64,000 nt of DNA from contig CAMRHE010000021.1 of NCBI GenBank assembly GCA_947044405.1, positions 8,602,501 through 8,666,500 on the forward strand, written 5' to 3'. Origin of the DNA: Leptodactylus fallax. Lineage: Eukaryota > Chordata > Amphibia > Anura > Leptodactylidae. Made by a program: the position numbers and the translations under genes. Below the pieces are notes generated by a model. It saw nothing but the letters and a program-made list of their open reading frames with translations, did not search any database and was not told the origin of the DNA. Positions 20,934 through 33,723 of the stretch are shown piece after piece; the stretch's first letter is position 1; each line of letters begins with the position of its first letter.

Positions 20934-22580
20934 TATATATATATATTTTTTTTTTTTGGGGGGGGGGGTCATAATGATTGACTCAGCAGCATTGGTGCTT
21001 GATGTATGAGTGAGGACCTTACATTTATATTATTCTTACATTCTATTTTTCTGTGTCAGAGGTTAGACATCACCATGAGACATAGAAATAAAGACTGGAT
21101 ATACCCGTATGACTACTAAACAAAAGTTTAGCCCATATGATGAACTAAATATCAGAGAGATGAGATAACTGAATCATCGCTCAAAGACCTGAAGCTGAAA
21201 ACAAACATAATAGAATGTACTTGCACATGAACACATAAATCCCAATGTATTTCCCCATTCATAATGCATCATGAGTGGACACATTCAGTACAGGGAATAA
21301 ACATATCAATAAAAAGGCCACTACTGACATTCAAGGCTTTATTATCAAATATGGCCTCTGTATTCCTTTTTATTATATGCACAAATGTGTCTTCACACAT
21401 GAAAGCAATTTTATAATATTTTTAATAAGCTCATGGTCTTCAAGGGAAGCGTTTTTTGTCTCCCTCTGATTCTTGATTGTATGGCTTAATAAATTATTGA
21501 TTTGTTATTTATTGTCATCTGATGTCTAGTTTTATGTAATATGTTGATATGTTGATCTCAAATATACTGCATGTTGTTATTTTCTAAATACAAAAATGTA
21601 CCCTTCTAAATCTAGTACTCTTTAACTTGAATCTGAAAGCACGATACAGCGTGGTATTACGCAACAAAAGACATTGCAAAAAGTAAAGTTGCAGTTGGTT
21701 ATTTAACTCATTAGCTCTGAAGTTAAACTATGCTATGTCTGTAGCTGTGCTTTTAGCCTGGTTATGTAGAAAAAAAGATATACTTTTTACTTCTATGGTG
21801 GAATTACCTTATCTGGATCAGTGATATCTGTTATCTTCTGTTTGTCTTAATAAAGCAATTGTGTACAATAAATACCATGTTTCTGTGTGCAGTATTTTTT
21901 ATCTGTATTATTTACAGTACATTTTGTCAAAAATCTACATTGTCAATGGATTTTTTTTGCGTTGTTAATACAGTACATACATTATATTTACTTCCAACTC
22001 AAAAAAATGTATATATATTTTGAAGGGCAAAAAAGAAAATGTTTGTAAAGTACTAGGTATAAATATGATCATTTGACATTTTGTTCTGTATGGCTTACAT
22101 TAGTAGTCTTTTCCTTTGCAAATATTAAAGTCAAATACCAATCGAATACCAACCATCGTGAACTGACATAACACTGATTATTGTGTTGGCACACCAAAAG
22201 AACACACCATTATAAAGTGATTTTGCAAGTAATGGAATCATGAAGATTTTAGTTTTAGCTTTTCTACACCGACCTCAATAATGTACTTATTTGGGTAACT
22301 ATTCATGGCATAGTTTTTAATTCACTCTGTGTTCCTTAATACAGAAAGATTGAATTTTCAGTTAAACACATTTTTTTCTCCAGTAGTTGAAAAAATAAAG
22401 GGTCAAGAACGTAACAAAAAGTGCAAGACCCTCCAATATTATAATCTTTTACTTGTTTCAGATATGGTCACCGCAGCACACAAGAGCAAAATAAAAAAAA
22501 TATTGTCTAGCATTCTACCAGAGGTTTGTTTTGGCTGCTCCAATTCACACTTTACAGTTTTTTTTTGTGGGTTTTTTTGT
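20934..22580. other. No recognised feature
   Basis: (TA)n, poly-T and poly-G at the Tc1 edge (20932-20970), then AT-rich unrecognised sequence. Short frames without domains. Confidence 0.35.
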
Positions 22581-22585
22581 GGCTA

Positions 22586-22700
22586 ACTGCAGGGGTGTAA
22601 CTGGGAGGGCAAGCGGGGCATGTGTCTTGGGTGCTGATTGTCAGGGCAGGCACCAACAGGCCACTTTTATGTTTTTAAATACAGAGCAAGGGTGCCAGGT
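22586..22700 (+). repeat. Possible hAT terminus fragment
   Basis: Begins 'caggggtgtaactgggaggg', similar in style to the terminus at 4989 and to amphibian hAT ends. No partner end seen. Confidence 0.3.
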
Positions 22701-23655
22701 GGCCGAAAGCCTAGCTATAGCTCTGACTAACCGCATCTACTTTTTATTACTAACTGCTTTATCAACATCCCACACAATAAGCTTTTATCATTCTGAACTA
22801 TGTCCGGGGACTGTTCTCTCAACGTCTTAAACTTTGAAACATTCCAGTCTATGCAGATAATCCTAATATTGACATTTTTTTCCAATAAAAAATCTAGAGC
22901 ACTTCGATCTTCTCCAGTCCAATATATCCACGGCCAATTTGATGGACATCAAAATGATTATTTCACATTGTTTTTCACATCCAGGAATGTATAAAAACAG
23001 TATTTAGTATTTAGACAGTAATATGTCTGAGAGTATTACTTTGGTTGTATACGGTTGTAGCAAGGAAAAAAAAAGTCAAAAAAGCCAAAGCACAGTATTT
23101 TTTGTTGTTTTCCATAAAAATATGAATAAAAAGTGTTTGAATAAAACATTAGTCATTCCCCAAAATTATATAAATGGTTTGAGGCCGTAGACAACATTTT
23201 TTTTGAATAAAAACAGGATCTGAAATTTAAAGTTTTTTTAAACCGTTTTTCATTTAGCACAGCCTTATCTTTAGGTTGAAGAGACAGCACCACTTATAAT
23301 GTTAGAAGATTAAAGACTGTGGGGATAATGTCTTTCTGAAGGCTCTTTTTTATTATCAGGAACCTAGCAATCCCCTCTAAGGGGTTGTGAAAACATGATA
23401 TTTGTGATGTTTTTTGACATCAGAAACCTTATTGAAAAACTCTTATCATGTCCAAAAAAATTTGTTCAATTTATTATAAATAGTCTAATAAACATTTTAT
23501 GGCTAACAAAAATTACAAAACAAAAGTAAGTTCACAGATGACCAATGATAGTTACAGTTTCACTGATATAATAACAGATGACATGACAACCTCTTTTCCT
23601 CCTACATTTTCACCCTAGCTTTGGCATGATACCCTCTTCTCCTAGTCCATACCAA
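22701..23655. other. No recognised feature
   Basis: AT-rich sequence with several poly-T and poly-A runs. Nothing supportable. Confidence 0.35.
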
Positions 23656-23659
23656 GGTA

Positions 23660-23930
23660 CTGTATGCCCTGGCAACCTTCATTTCCACCATGGCATACTC
23701 AGTTATTTCCAGATAACAATCTCCTATGCGCAATACCCACATGGCCCATGATAACTTTTATTTTCCATGTGCAATTTTCAACAGACCACTAAATATTTGT
23801 ATTTCCCATGTACATTACCCACATGACTCCTGTCAACTGCCGTTTCCCATGTGGAATACCTACATGCCCCCTAGCAACTTCCATTTCCCTTGTGCAATAT
23901 CGACATAACGCTTGACAACCTCACCCACAT
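23660..23930. repeat. Degenerate 41-bp tandem repeat
   Basis: Units built around 'atttcccatgtgcaata' followed by 'cccacatg' recur about every 41 bp (clear starts near 23752, 23793, 23834 and 23875). They are diverged but readable over about six units. The 60-codon frame at 23726-23908 is an echo of the repeat. Confidence 0.75.
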
Positions 23931-23934
23931 TATA

Positions 23935-26900
23935 GCGTGACCTACAAATCTAAAAATGCAGCAAACACTAATATATACCAATATACTCAGACCATGACTT
24001 GTACCCGTATAGCATAATCATATAGTATAATTTATAGCATATAATCTATGGCAGATTTATTGCAGATTTTGAATTTATGGCTGAAATAAATATTATTGAC
24101 ATATAATTCTGGTGCCTTATGTACATTTTAACTCTTTAGCAATCTAACACATTAGCCTAAAACCAGTGACCTTTTATTCCTCTCTGGATTCCAGCTTTCA
24201 TAACTTTTTACATTTTAGTTCAATGTAGCTGTACTAGACCTCGTATTTTGTGGGTACATTTTTGATCAGTTTTTATTACTTTTTGTTTTTGAAAGAGATG
24301 ATCAGAAAACATTAATTCTGACATCTGAATTATAATTTTTATGGTGTTTATCATGTAGATAGTAAATAAAGTACTCATTTTATTTTAGGGGTTGTTATGG
24401 ATGTGGTAATACCATTTTGTGTTTTTTTTATTTATTTTTATTTCATTAACAAGAGGGAAAAAAGTCTATGACCGCAGCACCTAAGGGGTTGAATGCAAAT
24501 ATGCTTCTGACTGATAATGGGGGGGTGATATCATGAACAAAAGTCCATGGCACCCCCCTCCCGTGGGGTCATCTGATGTGACACGGACAGAAGAATAATA
24601 AAATCATTTTCTCCTCTCCCTGTCAGCTGTTTTTGTTCTCCTGCACACTGATTAAAAGGAAAGTGTGAGTATCTGCACCGCGGCTTTAATAAGTGACATC
24701 TCTAAATCTTTAGGACTATGGACAAGAACTTCTGTTCTGTTTTAAAATAAAACCAAGATCGCAGCTCTAGCCCTGTGGCTCCGGAGTTAGAGCCTTTTAA
24801 AGTTACAGTGTATTTCCTGTGCTATATTGGGGTGAACAGTAATGCACTTAGTTCACATCCAAAACTGTAGGGGAGTTAAGAGGAGGTTTGGAACTCTGCA
24901 GTTATTGAGTCAGCAGAGCATTGGTGAATTTTACTCACTATGAACATCAGCGCAAATATTTGTAAAGGAAGACTGCATGGCTAGATGCTTGATTTTATAT
25001 ACATAATGATGTATTTATATGACCGAGCCAATTCTCAGCTATGTGTTTCATGGATCCTTGTGGTAATTATTTTTTCCATTGACCCAATTACTTCAGTGTG
25101 TAATTGAGTCTGTGAAAATTGACCTGAGAGCCTGTTATCCATAAAAAAACAGAGCATGGTCTATTTTTCCACTGAAACCACACAGCCAAGAAACTTGGTT
25201 GTGTGAATAAACTATTAGGCAGTGGGACTGAATGAAACGCCTGAATATATTTTATTTTGCCTATCTTTCTCAAACACCTCAATAACCACAATCTTTTCGC
25301 TTTCCACCAACATAAGAAAATTTGATTTGTTGTTGACCTGTAAGTAATTTACAGACCATGCACAAAACTAACAAGTACTGAATTAGCTTAAGCACAAGCA
25401 AGAGTAGAACTGTGAAGACATATGCCTTTTTATCAGGAGTTTGGGTGCACAATTGTTGCCACCTTCTCGTAGTCACACTGGAAGCAATTAGATACTGAAT
25501 GCATGGCAATGGTGTATGAATTTATATGGCAACAGTGAGAAGCAGGATTTTGCTGGAGGAATAACCAACAGTGCAGTTATTACATAGGAGAAACAGAGAG
25601 ACTCTTGGGAGGTAAAATTGCCTGACGTATCATATTAGAAATATTATGGGGCACATTTATCAATAGTGTCGCACTTTGCACTGTCATAAACTACAAATCC
25701 CATTTGTAGTTTTAGTAGTATAATGTTGCACCGTGTTAGCCATATCAAATATACTCATTTCTTCACTCTTCCAATTCGTAGTTTTAGACATATTTGTTTT
25801 ATGGACCTTCATAAATATGGAATGTTTCTAGAAGTTCCAAAATTCTATAAGTTAAGGGTAGACACATCTGTAGCATAATTAAAACCTTACTAAGATTCAA
25901 GCTCAGAGGAAAAACTTAAATAAGTCAAAGAAATAGTAGGAATAAAGGTATACTTTAACCAAATTAACCCTTTATCCTTTAGGTACACATAATCGCAGTA
26001 ATTCTGAACACTGATAATAAAGTCTGCAGTTTATTACTTCCAACTCCTGCATGTTTGCCTTTTTTTCATAGAATTTGCATTGGGTGCCAGAAATCAATAT
26101 CATTGTAATATACTGGCATATCTATAAATTCACAAGTGGCGACTTAGTTTAACAAGGATTACTAATCAAATTTACACAAAGATTTTTTAGCACATGTCAT
26201 TAAGGTGAACAATAAAAATCACATACATTCATTGCCAAATACTACAATTCATATTCTTACAAACAAATTACACTCATGATGTTTAAACAACACGTAATTC
26301 CTTCTCAACCAGGGGAATCATGTATGTTTGCATAGATTTAAAGGGAAAATTATTTATTGTAATAAAGCATTAAATGTTCCATAAAGCATATTGACATATA
26401 TATTACTCTGCCAATAGCTTGGATGTTTCATACATTAATATGAATGAGAGCTGTCACATTCTTCCGCATTCTTCTGTTAAAATAAATATCATATTACAAG
26501 AATCATTAAAGCTCCCGGTAAAGGCAAAAAAAAATAACAGTTCAGGTTTTCTAACATCATAGGACTATATATAAACATATAAATAGTGCATCAAATACTT
26601 ACTATAGTTACATAAACATTTTAAGAGTAAGATATAAAGTAGAGTTACTGTAAATAATTATAATGGTCAATACATTAATGAAGGATGACAAACCCCAAAG
26701 AGAAGGAAGGAAGAGAGGATGGAACAGTGGGAGGGGACGAAGGAATGGAGAAAAGAAGGAGTTGGAAGAAAGGCAAGATTAATATGCAAATATAAATTAT
26801 CTTAAATTTTCTCAATTCCCATGGAGATACCGCTAACAAACAAAAAACCCTTTAATGGCAGATTCATTTTAAATAGTGTCCTTTAACATGGTCTTGTTTT

Positions 26901-27730
26901 ATCCAGATCCATTCTGTATATTATACTGCATATTGAAGCATTGTGGTTCCCCAAGTACCTACAATACAGAGATCTTTATTGCATCACATGATCATTTTTG
27001 TAAACATCGGGCACTTACCTTGCAATTAAAACCAGCACAATTTCCAGGGTATATTTGTTTTTTTCTCCTATTTTTTTTTTAAAAAAAAAAGCTTTTTTTT
27101 TCTTCAACCGGGGTGCTTTGTAGTTTCCTTGCATTTGAGCTCACATTTTTTTGTGCGGTCAAGAATGAAGTCTAAGACTAAGGAATCCACTCTTGACTGT
27201 CAGCACAAATCGTTGTGTGTAATATCTAGTCCATATAGTAACAACAATATTGCTTTCCTGTCATTAATTCACAGATGCAGGATAGATATAAAGCGCACAT
27301 TGCTGAGTTTGCAAGAGAATGATTACAATGGTTATCACACACAAGTATGATGGGGCACAAGTTATAATTTTTCCTCTGATATATAGCACCCTTTAATGTG
27401 CTGGTCTACATAAGTTAGCTTCTTTCATCATTATGTTAATAATCACTAACATTTGTAATATACATTATTAAAGAAAAGTGTATGTTTCCTACACTTATTT
27501 GCCTTCTTCTGCTACTGATATATGTATAATAAAAGTCTATGTAGAGTGAAGGGGGTGGAAGAGGAGAGCTCTCCCTTTTATAGACTTCATTGTAAACTGA
27601 CACTGTGGACTGCTTGTGTAATGGTTAAAGACTCAGGCACCTTTCTGTAGTGAAGCACATTGCAAAGTTTGTTCCCTTTGCCTACATTATTGATTTATGA
27701 AAATAAATAAATAAAATTTTACTTACACTT
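23935..27730. other. Unrecognised AT-rich region
   Basis: No domain-bearing frame and no element ends that I can name. A purine-rich stretch lies at about 26695-26775. The longest frames (25088-25291, 25279-25509) look like chance. Confidence 0.4.
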
Positions 27731-27734
27731 TAAG

Positions 27735-28140
27735 TTTTTAACCCCTTCCTGCTGGTGACATTTTTCGTTTTTGACTCCCCCCCCCCTCCCTTCCAAACCC
27801 AATAACTTTTTTATTTTTCCGTTCTCAGAGCCATATGAGGTCTTAATGTTTGCGGGACAAATTTTTTTTTCATGATGCTACCATTTATTATTCTTTACAA
27901 TGCACTGGGAAGCTGGAAAAAAAATTCAGAATGGGGTGGATTTGAAGAAAAAGTGCATTTGTGCGACTTTCTTACGAGCTTCATTTTTATGGCATTCGCT
28001 CTACAGCCAAAATGACATGTCATCTGTATTCTACGTTTTGGTACGATTCCGGGAATACCAAATTTATATGGTTTATTTGCATTTTAACCCCTTAACAAAA
28101 ATCCAAAACTGCAAAAATATTTTTTTTTAGAAGTTGCCAT
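27735..28140 (+). repeat. Dispersed repeat J, copy 1
   Basis: Shares in order 'gagccatatgagg', 'gggaagctgg', 'attcagaatggggtgga', 'tgcgact' and 'accaaatttatatgg' with the segment at 40955-41340, about 400 bp at moderate identity. Non-coding, of the unclassified type common in frogs. Element ends not defined. Confidence 0.7.
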
Positions 28141-29489
28141 ATTCTGACACACGTAACTTTTTTATACTTCAGTGTACGGGGATGCATAGTGCGTCTTTTT
28201 TTGCGGGACCAGGTGTATGCTACTGTACGGGAAAAATATTTTTATAGCTTTGTAGACCGACCATTTTTGGACACAGGGATGCCTAATGTGTATGTGTTTC
28301 ACAGTATTTAACTACTTTTATATGTGTTCTAGGGAAAGGGGGGTGATTTGAACTTTTAATATATTTATTTATTTTTTTAATTAATTTATTTATTTTTTGC
28401 ATCTATTAGACCGCCTAGAGGGTATATGATCACTAATGCAATGCATTACAATGCTAATGCATTGCAAAAAAACCTGTAGCCTGCAATAGAAGTTAATAAA
28501 AAATAGAAGGCTCCCAGCTGTCATAGTAGCGGGACGCCAGTCACAAAACTTTTCTGATAAGTAATGAAATGGCAGAATCTATTGTGTTTTTTTGGTTTTA
28601 TGAGGTTGTTTTTACCTACTATGTCATGATATGTAAAACGATGTATGGTGTGGACTCAGCTCTTTAGTCTGCTCCACATTGCCCCAGTACACATCAGCTG
28701 TAAATGTACAGTTGATGTTGCCATTGGGGTTATAAAGGGGCATTAAATTGTCTGTTTATTTCATAGTCATTGCTATGGAACATTGCTGAAGCACAACATA
28801 ACTTTACAACAGAGTGGTTTTCATTAACAATACACCAGGCAATATGTCAGCTTGAACTAAAGCTTTTTCTTAAGATCACCTAAAACATAGTGTAAATGGT
28901 TTTTTTTTATAAAGAAAATTATCGTGTGATGATTTGTCAATGTACTTTTTTAATATCTGGTTAGTGGTTATGAATTAACCAATTTGGACAAATTGCTGCA
29001 ATATACAATATGGCACAACCATTTTCAATATCCTTTTTATATATATTTAAAACCACAATGAAATAATATGTAATATGCTAATGATACATATATTTAATTC
29101 TACATAAGGTAGAGAGGACATGAAGTAATAATAGGATCATTTATTATACATTTTTAATGTGATGAAAAATAAAGCAAATTATCTAAAAGATGTCTGAAGA
29201 AAATCCATCCTCAAACAATTGATGTAGCTACTACTGTTGATATAAATGATCCTCAAAGAACTCTAATTTTTTGTTATTTTTCTATTAAATTAAATTTAGA
29301 ACTAGCATGCCAGCTGCTCTTTACTCTTGCTCTTTTTATGTTGCTCATTTTGTTTATCTTACATTCTTTTATAATATGGTCTAGTGTATTATGAGCAAAT
29401 TTTAGGCATGCTTTTTATCATATCATAAAGTTTATCATTGATAGGGTGTTCTAATTTCTGTCTCTTTAGTATGAAGATTTATTGAGGTG
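28141..29489. other. No recognised feature
   Basis: AT-rich sequence with poly-T runs. Nothing supportable beyond possible continuation of repeat J. Confidence 0.35.
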
Positions 29490-29695
29490 TTTAGGCTGAG
29501 GCCCCACGTTGCGGAAACACAGCTTTTTTTGTTGCAGATTTTGCTATGGTTTTTTTGAGCCAAAGCCAAGAGTGGCTTTGACTCTTATACTTCTACTTTC
29601 TGCTCAATACACTCCTAGCTTTGACTCAAAAAACGCAGCAAAATCTGCAATCAAAACAGCTGCGCTTCCAGAATGTGGGGCTTCAGCCTTAGACT
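29490..29695. mobile_element. 'aggccccacg' MITE, type a, full copy
   Basis: Palindrome beginning 'ggctgaggccccacgttgcg' and ending '...aatgtggggcttcagcc', with 'ttgttgcagattttgcta' and its inverse in the arms. Confidence 0.82.
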
Positions 29696-29985
29696 AAGGC
29701 CCCATGTAGTGAGCCGCAGCCAAAAAACACATGCATCATTTTTTTCCACAGCATTTTTCACAGAAAGTCTGCAGAGTTTTCCTCTGCGGACTTTCTGCCC
29801 CTATTATACCTATACGGAAAATGCCAGCGTCTCCATAGGTATAATTGACATGCTGCGATTTACAAAAACAGGTTTTTGAAATTGCAGATTTTCCACTGCA
29901 GATTTTTCCTGCAATGTGTGGATGGGATTAGCCAGAATCCCATCCACTTTGCAGGTACTGTAAAATGTGATATTTTCAACATGTA
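29696..29985. mobile_element. 'aggccccacg' MITE, type b, right side truncated
   Basis: Begins 'aaggccccatgtagtg' and has 'tatacctatacggaaaatg', 'ggataggattagcc'-type sequence and 'ccactttgcaggtactgt'. It abuts the type a copy head to tail. Confidence 0.72.
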
Positions 29986-30119
29986 AATAAAAAGTTAGAG
30001 TGATGGCAGGGTTTGTTAATTTTGTTTTATTGCTTGCAAACATATCGGCATTGTTCAGTTCAGTGGCAGACATTTTAGAAATATGATGAAACAAAATGCA
30101 GCCATATTGGTAGTTGATG

Positions 30120-30615
30120 AAAAGAGGAAACAGTTTGGAATTAACTGGATTTCCCACAAATTTTCTAAAAGTTTGAGGTTCTACACAAACCAAAATTTGG
30201 GGTTCATTGTCTACGAACCACAATTATAGTCTGGAGTCTCTTCAGACTGCAGAGTATAATAAATGGAGACCCATAGATGGGGTGGAAACATAATAAACTT
30301 GTACTATCCTTCCCTCACCTCTCCCAGGCATACTTGAAGTTCCCAGTACTCCCTTGGTATCCTCTTCTTGCCTCTTACAACCACCTAGATGATGGCACAG
30401 GTAGTGATGTCCAGTGTCCTTTCCTTAGGCTGCTGATTGGCCTCAGCAATCAAGTGCGTTGGGGACTTCCGCCAGAAGAAAACACCAGAGCAGCAGGACT
30501 GGACCATGCTGGGAGACATCGGAGTACCAAGGACAGGTGAGTATGTTTTTGTTAATTTTTTTCACCTTCCCCGGCTTCATATAAAAAACTGGTTATCCTC
30601 GACAACCACTTTAAG
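30120..30615 (+). repeat. Dispersed repeat K, copy 1
   Basis: Similar to 41900-42190: both have 'ggttcattgtctacgaa'/'ggttcaccatccgtgaa', then 'aataaacttgta...cctcacctc'-type sequence and 'ttggtatcctcttcttgcct'/'ttggcatcctctttaggcct'. Unclassified, non-coding. Confidence 0.5.
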
Positions 30616-30624
30616 TATGATCTT

Positions 30625-31800
30625 CCTACTATGAAAAGATTTGCGGCTGATTCAGAGCACAGACGGGTTTGTGCAAATTAAGGCATAATAAGGAAGGTTT
30701 CTGCCAAATTCATAGGATTAAGACAGCAGCTGCTAAAGTACTATTGCAAAGCAGCAAACAGGTATTTGAAGATGCTGGTGCCTCTGGAGTCCCATGAGCC
30801 TCAAGGTGTAGAATCCCCCAGAGGATTGCAATTGTTCATAAACCTACTATTCAGACACCCCTAAACAGTGCTCACAAGTAGAAACGGTTGCAATGGGCCC
30901 AGACATGCATGAGAACTAATTCTGAACAGTCTTGTTTACTGATGAGTGCCGTGCAACAGTGGATGGTACAGATTTATGGAGTAGTGGATGGTTGGTGGTT
31001 GGCCACCATGTCCCAACAAGCCTGCAATGTCAGTCATGTTTTGGGCCAGAATCATGGGGAGAGAGCTGGTAGGCCACTTTAGGGTCCCTGAAGATGTGAA
31101 AATGACCACTGCAAAGAATATGGAGTTTCTGACTAGCCACTTTCTTCCATTGTACAAAAAGAAGAACTGTGCCTTCTGTACCAAAATCATCTTTATGCAT
31201 TACAATGCACCATCTCATGCAGCAAGGAATACCAATATTTCTGAGCCATTGGCTGCTATGAGCATAAAAGGAAAGAAACTCATGATATGACCACCATCCT
31301 CCCTTGACCCCAACCCTATTGAGAACCTTTGGAGAATCCTCGAGCAATAGATCTATGGAGGTGGGAGGCAGTTCACATCAAAACAGCAGCTAGAAGGCTA
31401 TTCTGACAGAAACTATCCAAAAACTCAAAAGTTCAATGGATGCAAGCATTGTGAAAGTGATATCAAAGAAGGGCTCCTAGGGTAACATGTAACTTGGTCT
31501 GTTAAGATGTTTTTGATTGAAACAGCTTTTGATTATCTTAATGCTGCAAATTCAACAAATTAACCTTTTTCAATTCTTTACACTTTATAAAGTGTTTAGA
31601 AACTCTGTGGTGCATAATAATTTGGAAAGGTGGATTTAGATTTTTTAATTTGTGAAAAAAAAATGTGATTAGGAGGTTTGTCCAATAAAATTTGATTCAT
31701 ATTCTAACGGTTGAAGATTTGAACGTTATACTAACTGTCATTTGCATCGACCATTTAGGAAAATCAGAAAAAATATAATTTACATAATAATTTGGAAAAC
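30625..31800 (+). mobile_element. Tc1/mariner-type relic, family I
   Basis: Contains a decayed transposase (30640-31480) and a right end in which 'cataataatttggaaa' occurs twice in direct orientation (31612 and 31781), suggesting an IR/DR-type terminus. The left terminal repeat is not recognisable. Unlike the other Tc1 lineages here in protein sequence. Confidence 0.7.
30640..31480 (+). pseudogene. Tc1/mariner transposase relic with long DDE spacing
   Basis: The readable catalytic part: FTDECRATVDGTD-like sequence (first Asp, read across a frameshift near 30940), then HFRVPEDVKMTTAKNMEFL, then KIIFMHYNAPSHAARNT (second catalytic position; the expected Asp of HDNAPSH is Tyr here), a TGA, then PPSSLDPNPIENLWRIL (Glu). 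The distance between the second position and Glu is 39 residues in this copy, longer than in families A, C, D and F. The N-terminal region is only faintly readable with several stops. Classification below superfamily is uncertain because of decay. Confidence 0.72.
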
Positions 31801-31919
31801 GGCGTAGGTATTCCCATTTGCATATAGCTCTGTACTATCCAAAAACAGTGTTATTTATCCTGTATGATGTACACTGTAAAAAAAAAATAATGCAATGCGC
31901 AAATTTATTAATTATTTTG

Positions 31920-32285
31920 GTCACTACACCTCCCCCAAAAATAGTGATACAAGATGATCAAAAAGTCATACATACCAAAAATTGATATCAGTAAAAACTA
32001 CTACTTGCCCCACAAATAAATAGCCCTAACATAGCTGTCAACAAAACAGTAAAAAAAAAATTATAGGCAACAGAATACGGTGACCCCAGCAATGTTTTTT
32101 TTGCAAAAGTGGTAAAACATAAAACCAACATAAATATGGTAATGCAGTAATCGTAATGACCCGCTGGACAAATTTGTCATGTCATTTTTAATGAAGAATG
32201 AACGCCATAAAAACAAAGTGCAAAAATTGTTAATAAAAACGTTAATAAAAGCTGATCAAAATATTATATTCACCCCAAAAAGTAA
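31920..32285. repeat. Unclassified amphibian-type dispersed repeat
   Basis: Has the 'aaaaactactacttgcccca', 'cataccaaaaattg' and 'taatcgtaatgacccgctgg' texture of a non-coding repeat I associate with frog genomes. No ends seen. It is cut on its right by the truncated end of A3. Confidence 0.35.
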
Positions 32286-32290
32286 AATAC

Positions 32291-33723
32291 ATATTATTCG
32301 GCCCCCTTAAGTTAATACTTTGTAGCGCCACCTTTTGCTGCGATTACAGCTGTAAGTCGCTTGGGGTATGTCTCTATCAGTTTTGCACATTGAGAGACTG
32401 AAATTCTTACCCATTCTTCCTTGGAAAACAGCTCGAGCTCAGTGAGGTTGGATGGAGAGCGTTTGTGAACAGCAATTTTCAGCTCTTTCCACAGATTCTC
32501 GATTGGATTCAGGTCTGGACTTTGACTTGGCCATTCTAACACCTGGATACGTTTATTTGTGAACCATTCCATTGTAGATTTTGCTTTATGTTTGGGATCA
32601 TTGTCTTGTTGGAAGATAATTCTCCGTCCCAGTCTCAGGTCTTTTGCAGACTCCAACAGGTTTTCTTCCAGAATGGTCCTGTATTTGGCTCCATCCATCT
32701 TCCCATCAATTTTAACCATCTTCCCTGTCCCTGCTGAAGAAAAGCAGGCCCAAACCATGATGCTACCACCACCATGTTTGACATTGGGGATGGTGTGTTC
32801 AGTGTGATGAGCTGTGTTGCTTTTACGCCAAACATATCGTTTTGCATTGTGGCCAGAAAGTTCGATTTTGGTTTTATCTGACCAGAGCACCTTCTTCCAC
32901 ATGTTTGGTGTGTCTCCCAGGTGGCTTGTGGCAAACTTTAAACCAGACTTTTTATGGATATCTTTGAGAAATGGCTTTCTTCTTGCCACACTTCCATAAA
33001 TGCCAGATTTGTGCAGTGTACGACTGATTGTTGTCCTATGGACAAACTCTCCCACCTCAGCTGTAGATCTCTGCAGTTCATCCAGAGTGATCATGGGCCT
33101 CTTGGCTGCATCTCTGATCAGTCTTCTCCTTGTTTGAGATGAAAGTTTAGAGGGACGGCTGGGTCTTGGTAGATTTGCAGTGGTCTGATACTCCTTCCAT
33201 TTCAATATGATCACTTGCACAGTGCTCCTTGGGATGTTTAAAGTTTGGGAAATCTTTTTGTATCCAAATCCGGCTTTAAACTTCTCCACAACAGTATCAT
33301 GGACCTGTCTAGTGTATTCCTTGGTCTTCATGATGCTCTCTGCGCTGTAAACAGAACCCTGAGACTATCACAGAGCAGATGCATTTATACGGAGACTTGA
33401 TTACACACAGGTGGATTATATTTATCATCATCAGCCATTTAGGACAACATTGGATCATTCAGAGATCCTCACTGAACTTCTGGAGTGAGTTTGCTGCACT
33501 GAAAGTAAAGGGGCCGAATAATATTGCACGCCCCACTTTTCAGTTTTTTATTTTTTACAAAAGTTTAAAATAGCCAATAAATTTCGTTCCACTTTACAAT
33601 TGTGTCCCACTAGTTGCTGATTCCTCACCAAAAAATTCAAATTTTATATCCTTATGTTTGAAGCCTGAAATGTGGCAAAAGGTTGAAAAGTTCAAGGGGG
33701 CCGAATACTTTTGCAAGGCACTG
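32291..33723 (-). mobile_element. Tc1-like transposon family A, copy A3, one end missing
   Basis: The right end is complete ('...ttgcaaggcactg', TA at 33724-33725). On the left, homology stops at the inner direct repeat 'attattcggcccccttaag', so the outer 200 bp of that terminal repeat are absent. It keeps the full transposase gene and its promoter-side flank. It is inserted next to or within the SINE-like repeat that continues at 33724. Confidence 0.95.
32312..33331 (-). CDS. Family A Tc1 transposase, uninterrupted 339-residue frame
   Basis: Cut-and-paste transposase acting in the nucleus on the element's terminal repeats. The frame is complete from MKTKEYTRQVHD to KGGATKY and TAA. Domains: first helix-turn-helix about residues 10-48, hinge PRPSRPSKL at 55-63 (the usual GRP is SRP here), second helix-turn-helix about 80-115, a basic RRKPFLKDIHKK stretch at 117-128, then the catalytic domain with Asp152 (LWSDKTK), Asp243 (QQDNDPKH) and Glu278 (NPIENLW). 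The gap is 34 residues, so the DDE triad is intact. Compared with A2 and A4, WSDETK has become WSDKTK and ELFGHN has become ELSGHN. Because one end of the element is missing, it could act only on other copies, if expressed at all. Activity is untested. Confidence 0.93.
   Translation of the reverse strand: MKTKEYTRQVHDTVVEKFKAGFGYKKISQTLNIPRSTVQVIILKWKEYQTTANLPRPSRPSKLSSQTRRRLIRDAAKRPMITLDELQRSTAEVGEFVHRTTISRTLHKSGIYGSVARRKPFLKDIHKKSGLKFATSHLGDTPNMWKKVLWSDKTKIELSGHNAKRYVWRKSNTAHHTEHTIPNVKHGGGSIMVWACFSSAGTGKMVKIDGKMDGAKYRTILEENLLESAKDLRLGRRIIFQQDNDPKHKAKSTMEWFTNKRIQVLEWPSQSPDLNPIENLWKELKIAVHKRSPSNLTELELFSKEEWVRISVSQCAKLIETYPKRLTAVIAAKGGATKY

Noticed and set aside
23726..23908. 60-codon frame with internal repetition
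   Set aside because: Its repeats mirror the degenerate 41-bp tandem array.
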